64,000 nucleotides of DNA from Sulfuricystis thermophila (GTDB taxonomy: Bacteria > Pseudomonadota > Gammaproteobacteria > Burkholderiales > Rhodocyclaceae), in assembly GCF_004323595.1 (NCBI RefSeq), contig NZ_AP019373.1, forward strand, positions 1 through 64,000, in the 5' to 3' direction. Within the stretch, counting starts at the first letter, position 1, and each line of letters starts with the position of its first letter. The notes under the pieces were generated by a model, which worked only from the letters and a program-made list of their open reading frames with translations, had not been told where the DNA came from and ran no database searches. The position numbers and the translations under genes were made by a program. This document shows positions 44,827-52,859 of this stretch, in pieces.

Positions 44827-45126
44827 ATGAACAAAACCATGACCGCCGCTTCCCTCGCCATCGCCCTCGGTACCGCCATGACCATCGCTGCCAGCCCGGT
44901 CGCCGCACAACAGATGGCCGACAAGGAGAAATGTTACGGCGTCGCCCTCAAGGGCAAGAACGACTGCAAGGCGGGTGCGGGTACTTCCTGCGCTGGCACC
45001 TCGGTGCGGGACCACCAGGGTAATGCCTGGATGATGGTGCCGAAAGGCACCTGCGAGAAAACGCCGTCGAAGACTTCGCCGACCGGCTACGGTCAGCTGA
45101 AGGAATTCAAGGAAAAGAGCGCCTGA
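44827..45126 (+). CDS. bufA: DUF2282 bufferin-type precursor peptide
   Basis: The 99-residue protein has a Sec signal peptide ([19 protein letters not shown]) and four conserved cysteines in [20 protein letters not shown] and GTCEK. This is the DUF2282 pattern. Such proteins are encoded with an MNIO enzyme (DUF692) and a DUF2063 partner, and are described as bufferins, copper-related peptides modified at cysteines. AAAGGAG precedes the ATG. The next gene starts two bases after the stop. Confidence 0.87.
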   Translation: MNKTMTAASLAIALGTAMTIAASPVAAQQMADKEKCYGVALKGKNDCKAGAGTSCAGTSVRDHQGNAWMMVPKGTCEKTPSKTSPTGYGQLKEFKEKSA

Positions 45127-45128
45127 TC

Positions 45129-46001
45129 ATGGCCAACCCGACACTGCTTGGCGCAACGGCGCTGCCGAGGGCCGGCGGCGTCGGGTTGAAGCCGGAGCAT
45201 TTCCGGACGATTCTCGAGACGCGGCCCGCCATCGGTTTCTTCGAAATCCATGCCGAGAACTACATGGTGGCCGGCGGTCCGTTCCATCATTATCTCGAAC
45301 GCATTCGCGCCGACTATCCGCTGTCGATCCACGGCGTCGGCCTGTCCATCGGCGGCGAAGGGCCGCTGGACGAGGCGCATCTGGACCGGCTGGCCAGCTT
45401 GCTCGACCGCTACCAGCCGGAATCCTTCTCCGAACACCTGGCCTGGTCGAGCCACGGCGGGACGTTCTTCAACGATCTGCTGCCGGTGCCCTACACCCCA
45501 GTGAGCTTGCAACACGTCTGCGATCACATCGACCGCGTGCAGGAGCGCCTCCAGCGCCGCATGCTGCTGGAGAACCCGGCGACCTATGTCGAATTCGCCG
45601 CCTCGACGATGACCGAGGCCGAGTTCATCGGCGAAATCGTCAAGCGCACCGGCTGTGGACTGCTGCTCGATGTCAATAACGCCCATGTCGCCTGCACCAA
45701 CCATGGCCGCGATCCGTATACCTACCTCCGCGCGCTACCGCTGGCCGCAGTGGGCGAAATCCATCTCGCCGGTTTTGCCGAGGATGTCGACGCGAGTGGC
45801 GATCGTCTGCTGATCGACAGTCACGGCGCTGCCGTCGCGGGCGATGTCTGGGATCTCTATGCAGAAGCGCTGGGCTACGTCGGCCCGATGGCGACCCTGA
45901 TCGAGCGCGACAACAATATTCCGGCACTGGCTGTGCTGCACGCCGAAGCGCGTCATGCCGAAGCGATGATGGCGGCGCTGGATATCGATGAAAGGCGGTG
46001 A
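45129..46001 (+). CDS. bufB: MNIO-family (DUF692) peptide-modifying oxidase
   Basis: The 290-residue TIM-barrel enzyme belongs to the multinuclear non-heme iron oxidative family. Conserved metal-binding segments include [43 protein letters not shown] and LLIDSHG. These enzymes oxidatively modify cysteines of precursor peptides with a partner protein. The substrate is probably the DUF2282 peptide encoded two bases upstream. Confidence 0.92.
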   Translation: MANPTLLGATALPRAGGVGLKPEHFRTILETRPAIGFFEIHAENYMVAGGPFHHYLERIRADYPLSIHGVGLSIGGEGPLDEAHLDRLASLLDRYQPESFSEHLAWSSHGGTFFNDLLPVPYTPVSLQHVCDHIDRVQERLQRRMLLENPATYVEFAASTMTEAEFIGEIVKRTGCGLLLDVNNAHVACTNHGRDPYTYLRALPLAAVGEIHLAGFAEDVDASGDRLLIDSHGAAVAGDVWDLYAEALGYVGPMATLIERDNNIPALAVLHAEARHAEAMMAALDIDERR

Positions 46002-46003
46002 GC

Positions 46004-46765
46004 ATGAGCGCCCATGCCGATTTTTCCGCCGTCCTGCTAGCGTCGACTTTTGGCTGTCCGCCGGGACTGATGACCTGGAACGGTTCCGATCCGGCGAAGC
46101 GCTTTGCCGTCTATCGCAACAACGTCATCGTCGGACTGGTCGATGCGCTCGCCGATAGTTATCCAGTGGTGCAGGCGCTGGTCGGTGAGGAATTCTTCCG
46201 CGCCATGGCGGCCGAGTTCGTGCGCGCCTCGCCGCCCGCCTCGCCGGTGCTCGCCTGGTATGGCGCGGGCTTCGCCGACTTCATCGCCGACTTTCCGCCG
46301 ACGGCGGGACTGCCCTATCTGGCCGACGTGGCGCGGCTCGAATGGCTGCGCGTCGAAGCCTGGCACGCGGCCGATGCCGTGCCGCTGGCGAATGAAGTGC
46401 TGAACGACTTGCTTGCCGAGGCGCACACTTTGCCGACGATGTGCTTTGCGCTGCATCCGGCCTTGCGGGTGATGCGCTCGGCATATCCGGTAGTCTCGCT
46501 CTGGGCGGCGCATCAGGCCGACGACCCTGCCGCCGCTCTCGGCACGGTCGACATGGGCCGCGGCGAGGCCGCCGTGTTGCTACGACCCGCTCTCGATGTC
46601 GACATCGTGCGCATCGAACCGGACGCCGCCGTTTTCATCAGCCGTCTGCTCGCCGGCGAGACCTTCGGCGCGGCAGCGGCCGATGGGGATTTCGATCTTC
46701 CCGCAACGCTGGGCCTGCTGATTCGCTGCGGTGCCATCGTTGCCACCGCGAGGAGCCCCGCATGA
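46004..46765 (+). CDS. bufC: DUF2063 MNIO partner protein
   Basis: The protein of about 253 residues has the DUF2063 N-terminal domain (RFAVYRNNVIVGLVDALADS; VVQALVGEEFFRAMAAEFV). In these systems it binds the MNIO enzyme and helps deliver the peptide. The ATG at this position has AAAGG eight bases upstream and is preferred over a GTG two codons earlier. Part of its N-terminus (FSAVLLASTFG) is encoded by DNA resembling the REP-like repeat. It overlaps the DoxX gene by four bases. Confidence 0.87.
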   Translation: MSAHADFSAVLLASTFGCPPGLMTWNGSDPAKRFAVYRNNVIVGLVDALADSYPVVQALVGEEFFRAMAAEFVRASPPASPVLAWYGAGFADFIADFPPTAGLPYLADVARLEWLRVEAWHAADAVPLANEVLNDLLAEAHTLPTMCFALHPALRVMRSAYPVVSLWAAHQADDPAAALGTVDMGRGEAAVLLRPALDVDIVRIEPDAAVFISRLLAGETFGAAAADGDFDLPATLGLLIRCGAIVATARSPA

Positions 46766-47271
46766 AAGCCATCGCGCTCGTGCGCCACCTCATCGGTTTG
46801 TTCGGCCGGATTCCCGATGACGCCATCGCCTTGCTCGGCCGCTTCTCCATCGCGGCGATCTTCTGGAAGTCGGGCCAGACCAAGGTGCAGGGCTTTGCCC
46901 TGGACATCGTCTCCGGCGAGTTCCAGTTCGGCTGGCCGCGGCTGTCGGATTCCGCCGTCGATCTGTTTCGCGAGGAGTATCGCTTGCCGCTCCTGCCACC
47001 GGAACTCGCGGCGTTGATGGGGGCGACGGCCGAGCACCTCTTCCCGGCGCTGATCCTGATCGGTCTGGCGACGCGTTTTTCCGCGCTGGCCCTGCTCGGT
47101 ATGACGGCGACGATCCAGTTTCTGGTCTATCCTGACGCTTATCCGACGCACGGGGTGTGGGCCACGGTGCTGCTCTACCTCGTTGCGCGCGGGCCGGGGC
47201 GTCTGTCGCTCGATCATCTGCTGGCGAGCCGGTTCGGATCGCACCGTCGAAAGGAGACGAGGATGGCATGA
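46762..47271 (+). CDS. DoxX-family membrane protein
   Basis: The 169-residue protein has about four membrane helices with the DoxX pattern (LGRFSIAAIFWKSGQTKVQG; FPALILIGLATRFSALALLG). DoxX genes often accompany DUF2282/DUF692/DUF2063 genes. Its function there is unsettled; a redox or export role is proposed for relatives. The ATG overlaps the bufC stop (ATGA), and its stop overlaps the ECF sigma gene start. Confidence 0.87.
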   Translation: MKAIALVRHLIGLFGRIPDDAIALLGRFSIAAIFWKSGQTKVQGFALDIVSGEFQFGWPRLSDSAVDLFREEYRLPLLPPELAALMGATAEHLFPALILIGLATRFSALALLGMTATIQFLVYPDAYPTHGVWATVLLYLVARGPGRLSLDHLLASRFGSHRRKETRMA

Positions 47272-47867
47272 ACGATCCTGATACCAGTGTCGGCAGTTCG
47301 ACTTTCCTCGTGGAAGTGCGCCGCGACATGCTGCGCTTCGCCACCCTGCAATTGCGTGACGAGCAACTCGCCGAGGACGTGGTGCAGGAGGCGATGGTCG
47401 CCGCGCTCGACGGCGAAAAGCAGTTCGCCGGCCGTTCCGCCGTGAAAACCTGGATTTTCGCGATCCTGCGCAACAAGATCGTCGATGCCATCCGCCAGAA
47501 AGCGAAGAGCGTGAATTTCAGCGCGCTGCTGCCGGAAGAGGCCGAACTGGAGGAAACCTTCGAGTCCCAGTTCAAAGCCAATGCGCACTGGCGGCCGGAG
47601 GAGCGACCCGCCGATTGGGGCGATCCCGAGGCCGCCTTGCATCAGGAACAGTTCTGGACAGTATTCGAGGCCTGCCTGAAACACCTGCCGGAAAACACGG
47701 CGCGCGTCTTCATGATGCGCGAGTTCCTCGAATTCGATACGGCCGAAATCTGCCGGGAGCTGAATCTCAGCACCAGCAACTGCCATGTGATCCTGCATCG
47801 GGCGCGCAATGCGCTGCGGCGCTGCCTGGAAACGAGCTGGTTCGCCACGGGAGCCTCGTCATGTTGA
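47268..47867 (+). CDS. ECF sigma factor of the bufferin operon
   Basis: The 199-residue sigma factor has region 2 (DMLRFATLQLRDEQLAEDVV; KTWIFAILRNKIVDAI) and region 4 (LPENTARVFMMREFLEFDTA; CHVILHRARNALRRCL). A linker of about 50 acidic residues joins them. It overlaps the DoxX gene upstream and the anti-sigma gene downstream. It probably controls the bufferin operon and perhaps promoters such as the one right after the anti-sigma gene. Confidence 0.92.
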   Translation: MNDPDTSVGSSTFLVEVRRDMLRFATLQLRDEQLAEDVVQEAMVAALDGEKQFAGRSAVKTWIFAILRNKIVDAIRQKAKSVNFSALLPEEAELEETFESQFKANAHWRPEERPADWGDPEAALHQEQFWTVFEACLKHLPENTARVFMMREFLEFDTAEICRELNLSTSNCHVILHRARNALRRCLETSWFATGASSC

Positions 47868-48064
47868 GCTGCAAGGAAGTCACCCATCTGCTTTCCGAGG
47901 GGCAGGATCGCAAGCTATTCCTGCGCGAGCGGTTTGCGCTGGAAATGCATCTGGCGATGTGCAAGGGCTGTACGAACTTCCGCAAGCAGATGGATTTTCT
48001 GCGCACAGCCTGCCGGCGCTATGCCGGCAAGGCGATCGACGACAGACATGAGTCGGAGCGGTGA
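47861..48064 (+). CDS. Zinc-finger anti-sigma factor
   Basis: This 67-residue cytoplasmic protein carries the HxxxCxxC zinc-finger motif (MHLAMCKGC) of anti-sigma factors. It has no membrane helix, so sensing is cytoplasmic. It overlaps the ECF sigma gene by seven bases, the usual coupling for a sigma and its inhibitor. Metal or thiol stress could release the sigma factor. Confidence 0.88.
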   Translation: MLSCKEVTHLLSEGQDRKLFLRERFALEMHLAMCKGCTNFRKQMDFLRTACRRYAGKAIDDRHESER

Positions 48065-48142
48065 GCCGTCCCGCCAGCGCCGACTTTGCGAGGTGAGTCG
48101 GCGCCCGGAGGGACGTCCTGATTTCCGCCAGCGCTGACTTTG
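48064..48142. repeat. Cluster of three REP-like repeats in alternating orientation
   Basis: A near-consensus forward copy (GCCGTCCCGCCAGCGCCGAC, 48065-48084) is followed by a degenerate reverse copy (GTCGGCGCCCGGAGGGACGT, about 48097-48116). A degenerate forward copy (TTCCGCCAGCGCTGACTTTG) comes third. The first two can pair as a hairpin. This alternation recalls bacterial interspersed mosaic elements. Confidence 0.7.
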
Positions 48143-48146
48143 ACGC

Positions 48147-48172
48147 TGCATCCTTTTCGGCGATGATTCGTC
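48147..48172 (+). promoter_or_regulatory. Candidate ECF-sigma promoter before the permease gene
   Basis: TGCATCC, then 15 bases, then CGTC. Two other intergenic sites (58028 and 62310) share both blocks and the spacing. It lies 31 bases before the permease ATG and just downstream of the ECF sigma/anti-sigma pair. Confidence 0.55.
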
Positions 48173-48202
48173 ACCGTTGCTGGATCAACTTTGGAGTTTT
48201 TC

Positions 48203-49258
48203 ATGACCGCACTCGCCTTGCAGCTCAAACGCTTCTCCGACCGCCAGCCATGGCTTTTCCTCGCCGTCGCCGCTGCGCTCTGGTTCGCGCTCTACCAGAC
48301 CCTGATCCCGCTCTCCGAGGCGCTGGTCGGCCTGCTGCCGGTGGCGCGCGACAGCCATCTCGGCGGCGCGCTGCAATTCTTCTTCTACGACACGCCCAAG
48401 GTGCTGCTGCTCCTGACCGGCATCGTCTTCGTCATGGGCATCGTGCATACCTTCGTCTCGCCCGAGCGCACGCGCGCCATGCTGTCCGGCCGCCGGCTCG
48501 GCGCGGGCAATGTCATGGCCGCGACCCTGGGCATCGTCACGCCGTTCTGCTCCTGCTCGGCGGTGCCGCTGTTCATCGGCTTCTTGCAGGCCGGCGTGCC
48601 GCTTGGTGTCACCTTTTCGTTCCTGATCTCCGCGCCGATGGTCAATGAGGTCGCGCTCGCCATGCTGTTCGGCCTGTTCGGCTGGAAGGTCGCCGCGCTC
48701 TACCTCGGTCTCGGCCTCCTGGTCGCCATCGTTGCGGGTCTCGTGATCGGCGAACTGAAGATGGAGCGCCATCTCGAAGACTGGGTGGCGGCGCTGCAAA
48801 ATTCGCAAGGCGCGGGCGCGGTCGAACTGCCGCAGCTCTCCTGGGGCGAACGTATCGAGCAGGGCTTCCATCACGTGCGCGAGATCGTCGGCAAGGTCTG
48901 GCCCTACATCCTCGCCGGCATCGCGCTCGGTGCTGGCATTCATGGCTACGTGCCCGAGGACTTCATGGCCTCGATCATGGGCAAGGACGCGCCCTGGTGG
49001 TCTGTGCCGGCGGCTGTCGCCATCGGCGTGCCGATGTACACCAACGCTGCCGGCATCATTCCCGTCGTCGAGGCGCTGATGGGCAAGGGCGCGGCGCTCG
49101 GCACCGTGCTCGCCTTCATGATGAGCGTGATCGCGCTGTCGGCGCCCGAGATGATCATCCTGCGGAAAGTGCTGAAGCCCCGGCTCATCGCCACCTTCGC
49201 CGGCGTCGTCGCGGCGGGCATCCTGCTGGTGGGTTACGTCTTCAACCTGGTGCTGTAA
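48203..49258 (+). CDS. ArsP/DUF318-type permease
   Basis: The 351-residue membrane protein has about eight to ten helices and the conserved TPFCSCSAVPLFIGFLQAGV and ISAPMVNEVALAMLFG segments of the permease family that includes methylarsenite exporter ArsP. The CSC motif is a likely soft-metal site. TTTGGAG lies six bases before the chosen ATG; an in-frame TTG four codons upstream is less likely. It heads an operon with a thioredoxin lipoprotein and a CcdA-like protein, which suggests redox-linked handling of a metalloid or sulfur compound. Confidence 0.85.
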   Translation: MTALALQLKRFSDRQPWLFLAVAAALWFALYQTLIPLSEALVGLLPVARDSHLGGALQFFFYDTPKVLLLLTGIVFVMGIVHTFVSPERTRAMLSGRRLGAGNVMAATLGIVTPFCSCSAVPLFIGFLQAGVPLGVTFSFLISAPMVNEVALAMLFGLFGWKVAALYLGLGLLVAIVAGLVIGELKMERHLEDWVAALQNSQGAGAVELPQLSWGERIEQGFHHVREIVGKVWPYILAGIALGAGIHGYVPEDFMASIMGKDAPWWSVPAAVAIGVPMYTNAAGIIPVVEALMGKGAALGTVLAFMMSVIALSAPEMIILRKVLKPRLIATFAGVVAAGILLVGYVFNLVL

Positions 49259-49261
49259 GGC

Positions 49262-49657
49262 ATGCGGACCGGATGGCTTGCCGCCATGGTTCTGGTGGCT
49301 GCGGCAGTCGCGCTCGCCAGCTGCGGCCGTGAAGCGCCGGTGCCGCCTTCGCCTGGCGTCGCGCTGGTCGCCAGCGCGACCGCCTCGGGGCTGCCGACCA
49401 TCGTCGAATTTGGCGCCAAGACCTGTGCCTCCTGCCGCGAGATGGCGGTCATCCTGGACGGCGTGGCGAAGAAGACGGCCGGCCGCGCGCATGTGCTGCT
49501 CATCGACATCAGCCAGGATTACGCGGCCGCCCAGACCTTCGAGATTCGCCTGATGCCGACCCAGGTGTTCTTCGATGCACAGGGCCGCGAGACCGGCCGC
49601 CACATGGGCAAGCTTACCGAGGCCGAGATCATGGCGCGGCTCGGTCTATCCTCGTGA
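49262..49657 (+). CDS. Thioredoxin-fold lipoprotein
   Basis: The 131-residue precursor has a lipobox (VALASC) that would anchor it to the membrane on the periplasmic side. The thioredoxin domain has the active-site motif CASC in FGAKTCASCREM, and MPTQVFFDAQG includes the conserved cis-proline loop. The gene starts three bases after the permease and overlaps the CcdA-like gene, which could keep it reduced. Confidence 0.88.
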   Translation: MRTGWLAAMVLVAAAVALASCGREAPVPPSPGVALVASATASGLPTIVEFGAKTCASCREMAVILDGVAKKTAGRAHVLLIDISQDYAAAQTFEIRLMPTQVFFDAQGRETGRHMGKLTEAEIMARLGLSS

Positions 49658-50361
49658 GTGAAAGCGAAGCGCTGATCGCCGCCTATCCGGCAGCCGCGGC
49701 CGCCACGGCCCTGCTGGCCGGCCTCGCCTCGTCGGTGTCGCCCTGCACGGTCGCCGCCGTGCCGCTGGTGGTCGGCTATGTCGGCGGTTACGCCGACGGC
49801 AGCCGGCGCCGCGCCATCGCCTATTCCGCCGCCTTCGCGTTCGGCATGGCGCTCGCCTTCACCGCCATCGGCCTCGCCATCGCGCTGGCCGGCGCGGTGT
49901 TCCTGCCGGCCGGCGGTTTCTGGCGCTGGGTGTTGATCCTGCTGGCGCTGGCCGCCGGCATCAGCCTGTTGAGCGGCAAGGGACTGCCCGGACTGGGCAA
50001 GGCGCAGTGCGGAGCGACCGCACCTCGAACGCGACACTGGCGCGGTATGTTCGGTGCTTTCGTCACCGGTGCGCTGTCGGGTTTCGTGTTCGCGCCCTGC
50101 GCCACGCCGGTGATGGTCGGCATCCTGGCCCTGATCGGCAATCAGCAGGATGTCGTCTTCGGCACCGGGCTGATGTTCCTCTACGCGCTCGGCCACAGCG
50201 CGCTGCTCTTGGCCGCAGGCAGTTCCATCGGCTTCGCCCAGTGGATCGCCCGCGCGCGCTGGGCGGAGCGCTTCAATTGGGTGTTTTCACGGCTGGCTGG
50301 CTTGCTGCTGGTCGGCTACGGACTCTATCTGCTTGCCGAAATGCGGGGCATCCTCGGTTGA
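49654..50361 (+). CDS. CcdA/DsbD-type thiol-electron transporter
   Basis: The 235-residue membrane protein has about six helices. Two conserved cysteine segments, SSVSPCTVAAVPL and VFAPCATPVMVG, match the CcdA family, which moves reducing equivalents from cytoplasmic thioredoxin to the periplasm. The start is GTG, overlapping the thioredoxin stop. Its natural partner is the adjacent thioredoxin lipoprotein. Confidence 0.9.
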   Translation: MSESEALIAAYPAAAAATALLAGLASSVSPCTVAAVPLVVGYVGGYADGSRRRAIAYSAAFAFGMALAFTAIGLAIALAGAVFLPAGGFWRWVLILLALAAGISLLSGKGLPGLGKAQCGATAPRTRHWRGMFGAFVTGALSGFVFAPCATPVMVGILALIGNQQDVVFGTGLMFLYALGHSALLLAAGSSIGFAQWIARARWAERFNWVFSRLAGLLLVGYGLYLLAEMRGILG

Positions 50362-50363
50362 TC

Positions 50364-50388
50364 CGCCGTCCCGCCAGCGCCGACTTTT
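50364..50388 (+). repeat. REP-like repeat between convergent genes
   Basis: GCCGTCCCGCCAGCGCCGAC followed by TTTTA is an exact copy of the core. It fills the space between the CcdA-like gene and the convergent ribbon-helix-helix gene. Confidence 0.75.
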
Positions 50389-50731
50389 AAGCTACCAGCG
50401 TATCGATGTCCTCGGTTCGCATCGCTGTCCCGCCCATCGCGTAGATGTTCAGATACTTGAGGCAGATCACGCGCAGGCAGGACGAGAGGTTCTTGTCGTT
50501 GGCCACCAGGCAGCCATCCAGCACCCGTTCGATCAGGCGCGGGACGGTGAGACCGCAATCCTGCGCCATCGCTTCGAGCACATTCCAGAACGCGCGCTCC
50601 AGCGCCACCGTGGTACTGTGACCATGCAGGCGAAAGCCACGCTTTTCCGGAATGAACTCGTTGATTTGCGCGGTCGTGCAGGAGTTGAACATGTGATCGA
50701 GGAAATCGCGCGTCTCGCAATAGATATTCAT
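50387..50731 (-). CDS. Ribbon-helix-helix domain regulator
   Basis: The 114-residue protein contains the stretch RLHGHSTTVALERAFWNVLE, typical of the RHH_4 ribbon-helix-helix family (a strand giving base contacts, then a helix pair). Three or four cysteines are spread along the protein (YCETRDF, NSCTTAQ, SSCLRVICL). GAGGAGAG precedes the ATG. It is divergent from the YeeE/YedE genes across 108 bases, so it may regulate that sulfur operon. Confidence 0.82.
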   Translation of the reverse strand: MNIYCETRDFLDHMFNSCTTAQINEFIPEKRGFRLHGHSTTVALERAFWNVLEAMAQDCGLTVPRLIERVLDGCLVANDKNLSSCLRVICLKYLNIYAMGGTAMRTEDIDTLVA

Positions 50732-50839
50732 CGTCTCTCCTCTTCCGGCCGTAGCCAGTTTGTTGGTTGTTGGCAATAGATACTACCTCAGGCAAAGAGG
50801 GCTGCCGTAAGTTTCGTCCCACAACAAAGAGGAGGTGTC

Positions 50840-51334
50840 ATGGAGTTTTTCAAGAAGACGCTCGATCCGATCATCGCGCTCGCCGCGATAGCGGTGCTCG
50901 ACATCTTCATGTTCCTGATCATGGGCGCATGGACGGTCGGCGGCGGCGAGACGATGATGACGGGGCTCATCGCCAAAGGCATGATCGGCGACGAACTGGA
51001 ACGGCTGCCGTTCTGGAGCATCGTCTTTCCGGTGCATGGCGATTACTGGAAGATCTACATCAGCCTCGGCATGCTGTTCGGCGCCTTCGTCGGCGCGGTG
51101 CTCTCCAAGGAGTTCTACTTGCGCGTGCCGCGCCATCTCTCCGAGTGGCTGCTGATCACCATCGGCGGACTCCTGATGGGCTTCGGCATCCGGCTCGCCT
51201 ACATCTGCAACGTGTCGACCTTCTTCGGCCTGATGCCGGAGATGAACATGGGCGGCTACCTCGCGATGTCCGGCATCCTCGCCGGCGCCTGGGTGGGTTC
51301 GCTGATCTACAAGAAATTGTTGGAGGCCGAATGA
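50840..51334 (+). CDS. YeeE/YedE half-transporter, first subunit
   Basis: The 164-residue protein has about four to five helices and the pattern of half-size YeeE/YedE proteins (GLLMGFGIRLAYICNVSTFF; GYLAMSGILAGAWVGS). Full-length YeeE imports thiosulfate; half-size pairs are linked to sulfur-compound uptake. The conserved cysteine is in YICNVS. AAGAGGAGG precedes the start. Its stop overlaps the start of the second half, so the two probably form a heterodimer. Confidence 0.85.
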   Translation: MEFFKKTLDPIIALAAIAVLDIFMFLIMGAWTVGGGETMMTGLIAKGMIGDELERLPFWSIVFPVHGDYWKIYISLGMLFGAFVGAVLSKEFYLRVPRHLSEWLLITIGGLLMGFGIRLAYICNVSTFFGLMPEMNMGGYLAMSGILAGAWVGSLIYKKLLEAE

Positions 51335-51999
51335 TGACGCCCGTTGCCGAATGTTTCGTCGCTTTCCTGTTCGGCTCGGTGGCCGGACTGCTGATGCAGC
51401 GCTCGCGCTTTTGCAACACCGCCGCGCTGCGCGACGCGATCATGTTCAAGACCTACCGCAACACCAAGGCCATGCTGGTGGCGATGATGATCCTCACCAT
51501 CGGCTTCACCGGCTTCATGTCGCTCGGCGCGGGACACCCCTTGCAGTTCGACGTCGGCCTGAACACCTTCGCCGGCCTGTTCCTGTTCGGCATCGGCATG
51601 GTGTTCGCCGGCGCCTGCACGGTGTCGACCTGGGTCAAGACCGGCGAGGGCAATCTCGGCGCGCTGTGGGCCTTGATTTTCACCTTCGTCGGCATGTTCC
51701 TGTTTTCGCTGGTCTGGTCGGCGAGCTGGTGGCCGCCGGCGCCGCAGACCATGACCGGTCAGATCAACGCGCCGGCGCTGCAGCTGGGCTTCGCCAACGC
51801 GCAGACGCTCGGCGAGAAATTCGGCGTGCCGGCCATCGTCTTCGGGCTGGTGCAGACTGTGGTGCTGTTCGGCCTGTATCGGGGCATCCTGAAGCGCGAA
51901 CGCGCCCAGCACGCCGAGCACGAAAAGCACGAACGGGAACACGCCAGGAAAAAAGCCGAGAAAGCGGCCAAGGCGGCCGCAGCCAATCAAACCGCTTGA
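51331..51999 (+). CDS. YeeE/YedE half-transporter, second subunit
   Basis: The 222-residue protein is the companion half, with conserved RSRFCNTAALRDAIMFKTYR and GMVFAGACTVSTWVKTGEGN, the latter matching the cysteine-containing thiosulfate-path motif of the family. The C-terminus is a charged cytoplasmic helix (RAQHAEHEKHEREHARKKAE) rich in His, Lys and Glu. That tail might contact the TusA-like protein encoded 12 bases downstream. Confidence 0.87.
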   Translation: MMTPVAECFVAFLFGSVAGLLMQRSRFCNTAALRDAIMFKTYRNTKAMLVAMMILTIGFTGFMSLGAGHPLQFDVGLNTFAGLFLFGIGMVFAGACTVSTWVKTGEGNLGALWALIFTFVGMFLFSLVWSASWWPPAPQTMTGQINAPALQLGFANAQTLGEKFGVPAIVFGLVQTVVLFGLYRGILKRERAQHAEHEKHEREHARKKAEKAAKAAAANQTA

Positions 52000-52011
52000 G
52001 GAGGAAATAAC

Positions 52012-52317
52012 ATGGGATTGTTCGGATCGAAAAAGAAAACCGAGGAAGCCGTTTCCGGCGGCACGGCCAGGCTCTCGGATGGGTCGGAAATCAAAATCGC
52101 GCGCCAGGTCGATTGCCTGGGCGTCTCGTGCCCACGCCCGCAACTGATGACCAAGAAGGCCATCAATGAAATCGCCATCGGCGAGGTGATCGAGGTGCTG
52201 GCCGACAATCCCTCGTCGGTCGAGGCGCTGCCGCCGATGTGCGACGAACTCGACGCCACGCATCTGGAAACCATCAAGGCGCCCAACTGCTGGCGCATCT
52301 ACATCCGCAAGGACTGA
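52012..52317 (+). CDS. TusA-like sulfur carrier
   Basis: The 101-residue protein has the TusA signature VDCLGVSCPRPQL, with C35 and the persulfide-carrying C40 in CPxP. A charged N-terminal extension (MGLFGSKKKTEEA) precedes the domain. YeeE and TusA-like genes are often paired, with imported thiosulfate sulfur passed to TusA. GAGGAAATAA precedes the ATG. Confidence 0.92.
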   Translation: MGLFGSKKKTEEAVSGGTARLSDGSEIKIARQVDCLGVSCPRPQLMTKKAINEIAIGEVIEVLADNPSSVEALPPMCDELDATHLETIKAPNCWRIYIRKD

Positions 52318-52321
52318 CGCC

Positions 52322-52531
52322 ATGTGGCAACGACTGCTGCTGCGCTTTCTCGTCGTCTGCTCCGCCGTGGTGAGCATCGGCGGCATCCTCTGGATGACCT
52401 TCGCACCACCGCCTGGCATGAAGGCGACCAAGGACGGCGTGCCCTATTTCACGCCGCCGGTCGTCCATCCGGTGACCGGCGAGGCGATTCCGCTCGAGAC
52501 GCTGGTGCGCCATTACAAGGGAGAGAAGTGA
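52322..52531 (+). CDS. Small single-pass membrane protein in the sulfur cluster
   Basis: The 69-residue protein has one N-terminal membrane helix (RLLLRFLVVCSAVVSIGGIL) and a proline-rich periplasmic tail (FAPPPGMKA; PYFTPPVVHPVTGEAIPLET). The family is unknown. It lies four bases after the TusA-like gene and overlaps the next gene by one base, so it is part of the same operon. Confidence 0.75.
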   Translation: MWQRLLLRFLVVCSAVVSIGGILWMTFAPPPGMKATKDGVPYFTPPVVHPVTGEAIPLETLVRHYKGEK

Positions 52532-52617
52532 TGGATGCGCAAACCCTCTGGCATGCCGGCCTGTTTTGTCTGGCGATGGGCATGATGTATCTCGCATTCT
52601 TCAGCGATTCGCTATGA
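52531..52617 (+). CDS. 28-residue membrane peptide in the sulfur cluster
   Basis: This tiny frame encodes one hydrophobic helix (LWHAGLFCLAMGMMYLAFFS). GGGAGAGAAG precedes the ATG, which overlaps the previous stop as TGATG. That coupling and the helix support a real gene. The stop TGA is duplicated on both sides of a MITE-like element, so the insertion left the gene end intact. It may be a small subunit of the YeeE/YedE complex; this is inference. Confidence 0.6.
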   Translation: MDAQTLWHAGLFCLAMGMMYLAFFSDSL

Positions 52618-52850
52618 GAGCTTGTGAAAAATTCTGCTGCGCGGCCCGCTGGCTGCGTTGCGCGGTGTTGGCTTCGGCCGCTTCGCTTAACCTCGGCTGC
52701 GCCGAGGTTAGCCTACGCCGAAACTTCGTTTTGGCTTCGCCGAAACTTCGTTTTCGCTCCCTCGCCTAACTCCATGTTATGTCTCGGTCGCTGCGCTCCG
52801 TGCGCCTTGCCATCGGCCCGCTCGCGACGAATTTCTTCACAAACTCTGAG
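52615..52850. mobile_element. MITE-like element family 1, copy c (with internal insert)
   Basis: The termini are GAGCTTGTGAAAAATTC and GAATTTCTTCACAAACTC, flanked by TGA on both sides (52615-52617 and 52848-52850). The orientation is opposite to copies a and b. The middle has about 80 extra bases with internal repeats of GCCGAAACTTCGTTTT and the arms TAACCTCGGC/GCCGAGGTTA. No gene is seen in it. It splits the sulfur operon. Confidence 0.8.
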
Positions 52851-52859
52851 GAACCGGCC

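Noticed and set aside
46028-46053. A REP-like repeat at the start of bufC (GCCGTCCTGCTAGCGTCGAC)
   Set aside because: It resembles the consensus but with several changes, and the encoded LLASTFG is plausible for the family. It was not listed as a firm copy.
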